Below, piece by piece: positions 63,044 to 64,000 of a stretch of DNA of 64,000 bases. This DNA comes from Ancylobacter radicis (GTDB lineage Bacteria > Pseudomonadota > Alphaproteobacteria > Rhizobiales > Xanthobacteraceae). The DNA lies in NCBI RefSeq assembly GCF_018449475.1, contig NZ_JAHCQH010000021.1:259772-323771 (forward strand). Direction: 5' to 3'. The position numbers and the translations under genes are program-made. Numbering within the stretch: the first letter of the stretch is position 1; each line of letters opens with the position of its first letter. The notes under the pieces were generated by a model that was not told the origin of the DNA, did not search any database, and was given only the letters and a program-made list of their open reading frames with translations.

Positions 63044-64000
63044 TCAGGCGTCCTCGGCGGCGAGTTCGGCGAGGCGCTGGCGGTCGGCCTCCAGCGACAG
63101 CGCCGCCTGCGCGCGGGCCAGCGCCATCTCGGCCTGATGGCGGGCGGCGGCGCGGAACGACGCGTCGCCCATCCGCCCGAGCGCCAGCAGCGCCTTGCGC
63201 AGCCGGAGCTGGACCTCGACCAGTCCGGCGCCGTCGCGCGCTACCAGCATGAAGGCGTCCTCGAACAGATCATCTGCGACCAGCACCGGCACATGCACGC
63301 GCGGGAAGCGCACCTCCGACGCGCCGTCGCCGCCCTCCGCCCAATGGCACAGGAGGCGCGTGCTGCGGCCGATCACGTCGATGGCGGTGCCGGGATCATT
63401 CACGCCGGGCGAGAGCGCGCGCGAGGCGATCTCGCTCATCACGGCTAGGCCGAAGCGCGGATCCTGGTCGAAATTGCGTTCGCTGCCGATCGAGAAGGCC
63501 GCGCGCATCTGCGTCGGGATCGTGTCGTCCTCGTCTTTTTGCTCCAGCTTTTCCTCCGGCCCGCTCGCTGTCCGTCGGGGCGGGGCGATCCAGGCGAGGG
63601 GCGAATCCAGATAGACGAAGCTGCCGGGCAGGGCGGCGACATGAATGTCCGCGTCGCATTCCTCGGCAAGGCGTGACAGCGCGCCGATGTCGACGAACTG
63701 GACATAGCCGATGGCCCGCGCCGGCACGGGCGCCGCCTTGTGCGGTATCGCCTGCGCGCCCCCGCGCTGCGGCGCGCCGCCAAGGCCGGGAGCGGCGAGC
63801 CGGGCGTCGAGGGCCTGCCGGGTCGCGCGCTCGACGCGGTCGGTGGTCTCGCCGACACGGCCGAAATGGGTGAGATGATCGATCCAGCGCAGCAGCGAGA
63901 CGACGATCAGGGCGATGACCCCGATGGTGACGACGAACAGCACCACGCGGCCGCGGTCGCCATAGGCCCCCGCCTTCAGCACCACGATGCCGACGATGCT
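63044..64000 (-). CDS. DUF2254 membrane protein (partial, 5' end outside window)
   Basis: The visible C-terminal 318 residues. One hydrophobic segment (VVLFVVTIGVIALIVVSLL) is followed by a soluble domain with the DUF2254 motif LSPGVNDPGTAIDVIGR near residue 200 of the visible part and a helical C-terminus (RHQAEMALARAQAALSLEAD). The N-terminal membrane spans lie beyond the window edge. Function unknown; family members are inner-membrane proteins. Confidence 0.85.
   Translation of the reverse strand, partial: SIVGIVVLKAGAYGDRGRVVLFVVTIGVIALIVVSLLRWIDHLTHFGRVGETTDRVERATRQALDARLAAPGLGGAPQRGGAQAIPHKAAPVPARAIGYVQFVDIGALSRLAEECDADIHVAALPGSFVYLDSPLAWIAPPRRTASGPEEKLEQKDEDDTIPTQMRAAFSIGSERNFDQDPRFGLAVMSEIASRALSPGVNDPGTAIDVIGRSTRLLCHWAEGGDGASEVRFPRVHVPVLVADDLFEDAFMLVARDGAGLVEVQLRLRKALLALGRMGDASFRAAARHQAEMALARAQAALSLEADRQRLAELAAEDA

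Overview
The window is GC-rich, densely coded alphaproteobacterial chromosome. Gene content points to Hyphomicrobiales, perhaps Xanthobacteraceae (Ancylobacter/Starkeya-like): a glyoxylate bypass next to a RamB/ScfR-type regulator, GGAAC-N16/17-CGTT (EcfG-type) promoters, Mur-box-like sites before a sitABCD manganese operon, and a rhizobial rkp-like capsule locus. The lineage is inferred from gene families only. I saw no tRNA, rRNA, CRISPR array, transposase or phage gene.

Layout. 0-1.7 kb: two coupled membrane-protein genes, one cut by the window edge. 1.8-7.5 kb: malate synthase G, isocitrate lyase and a small ORF, divergent from an XRE/ScfR-like regulator with a perfect TGTAAA-G-TTTACA palindrome between them. 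7.6-12.6 kb: an amine-use unit (APC permease, 71-aa membrane protein, copper amine oxidase) divergent from an AraC regulator. 12.6-21.9 kb: a stress island where six transcription units carry EcfG-type promoters (YciE/F-like DUF892 protein, two DUF2934 proteins, a tail-anchored small protein, a trehalose-synthase-like GH13, and a YeaQ/LLM-oxidoreductase/GH13 operon). 22-26.3 kb: a Tat-exported bicupin oxalate decarboxylase, a DMT exporter and a half-size ABC exporter.

26.4-59.1 kb: a large ABC-transporter-dependent capsule (K-antigen) locus. It has an outer-membrane export lipoprotein, KpsE/KpsM/KpsT-like proteins, an LTA-synthase-like phosphotransferase, several glycosyltransferases, three polysaccharide-pyruvyl-transferase modules (two fused), a KpsS/RkpJ-like protein, a GDP-mannose enzyme, a secreted protein, an SGNH esterase and an alpha/beta hydrolase. 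Embedded in it are a 2429-residue RkpA-like type I PKS/FAS (KS-AT-DH-psiMT-psiKR-ER-KR-ACP, no thioesterase), an alpha-oxoamine synthase overlapping its stop codon (RkpG-like), and an SDR (RkpH-like). Together these look like a pathway for a sphingoid-like or amino-lipid capsule anchor. The KpsT-like ATPase has lost its signature and H-loop motifs, which is the sharpest anomaly in the locus.

59.3-63.0 kb: sitABCD Mn/Zn ABC importer under a promoter overlapped by two Mur-like boxes. 63-64 kb: a DUF2254 membrane protein cut by the window edge. Most operons use 4-bp stop/start overlaps. The capsule transcription units are separated by unusually AT-rich spacers.
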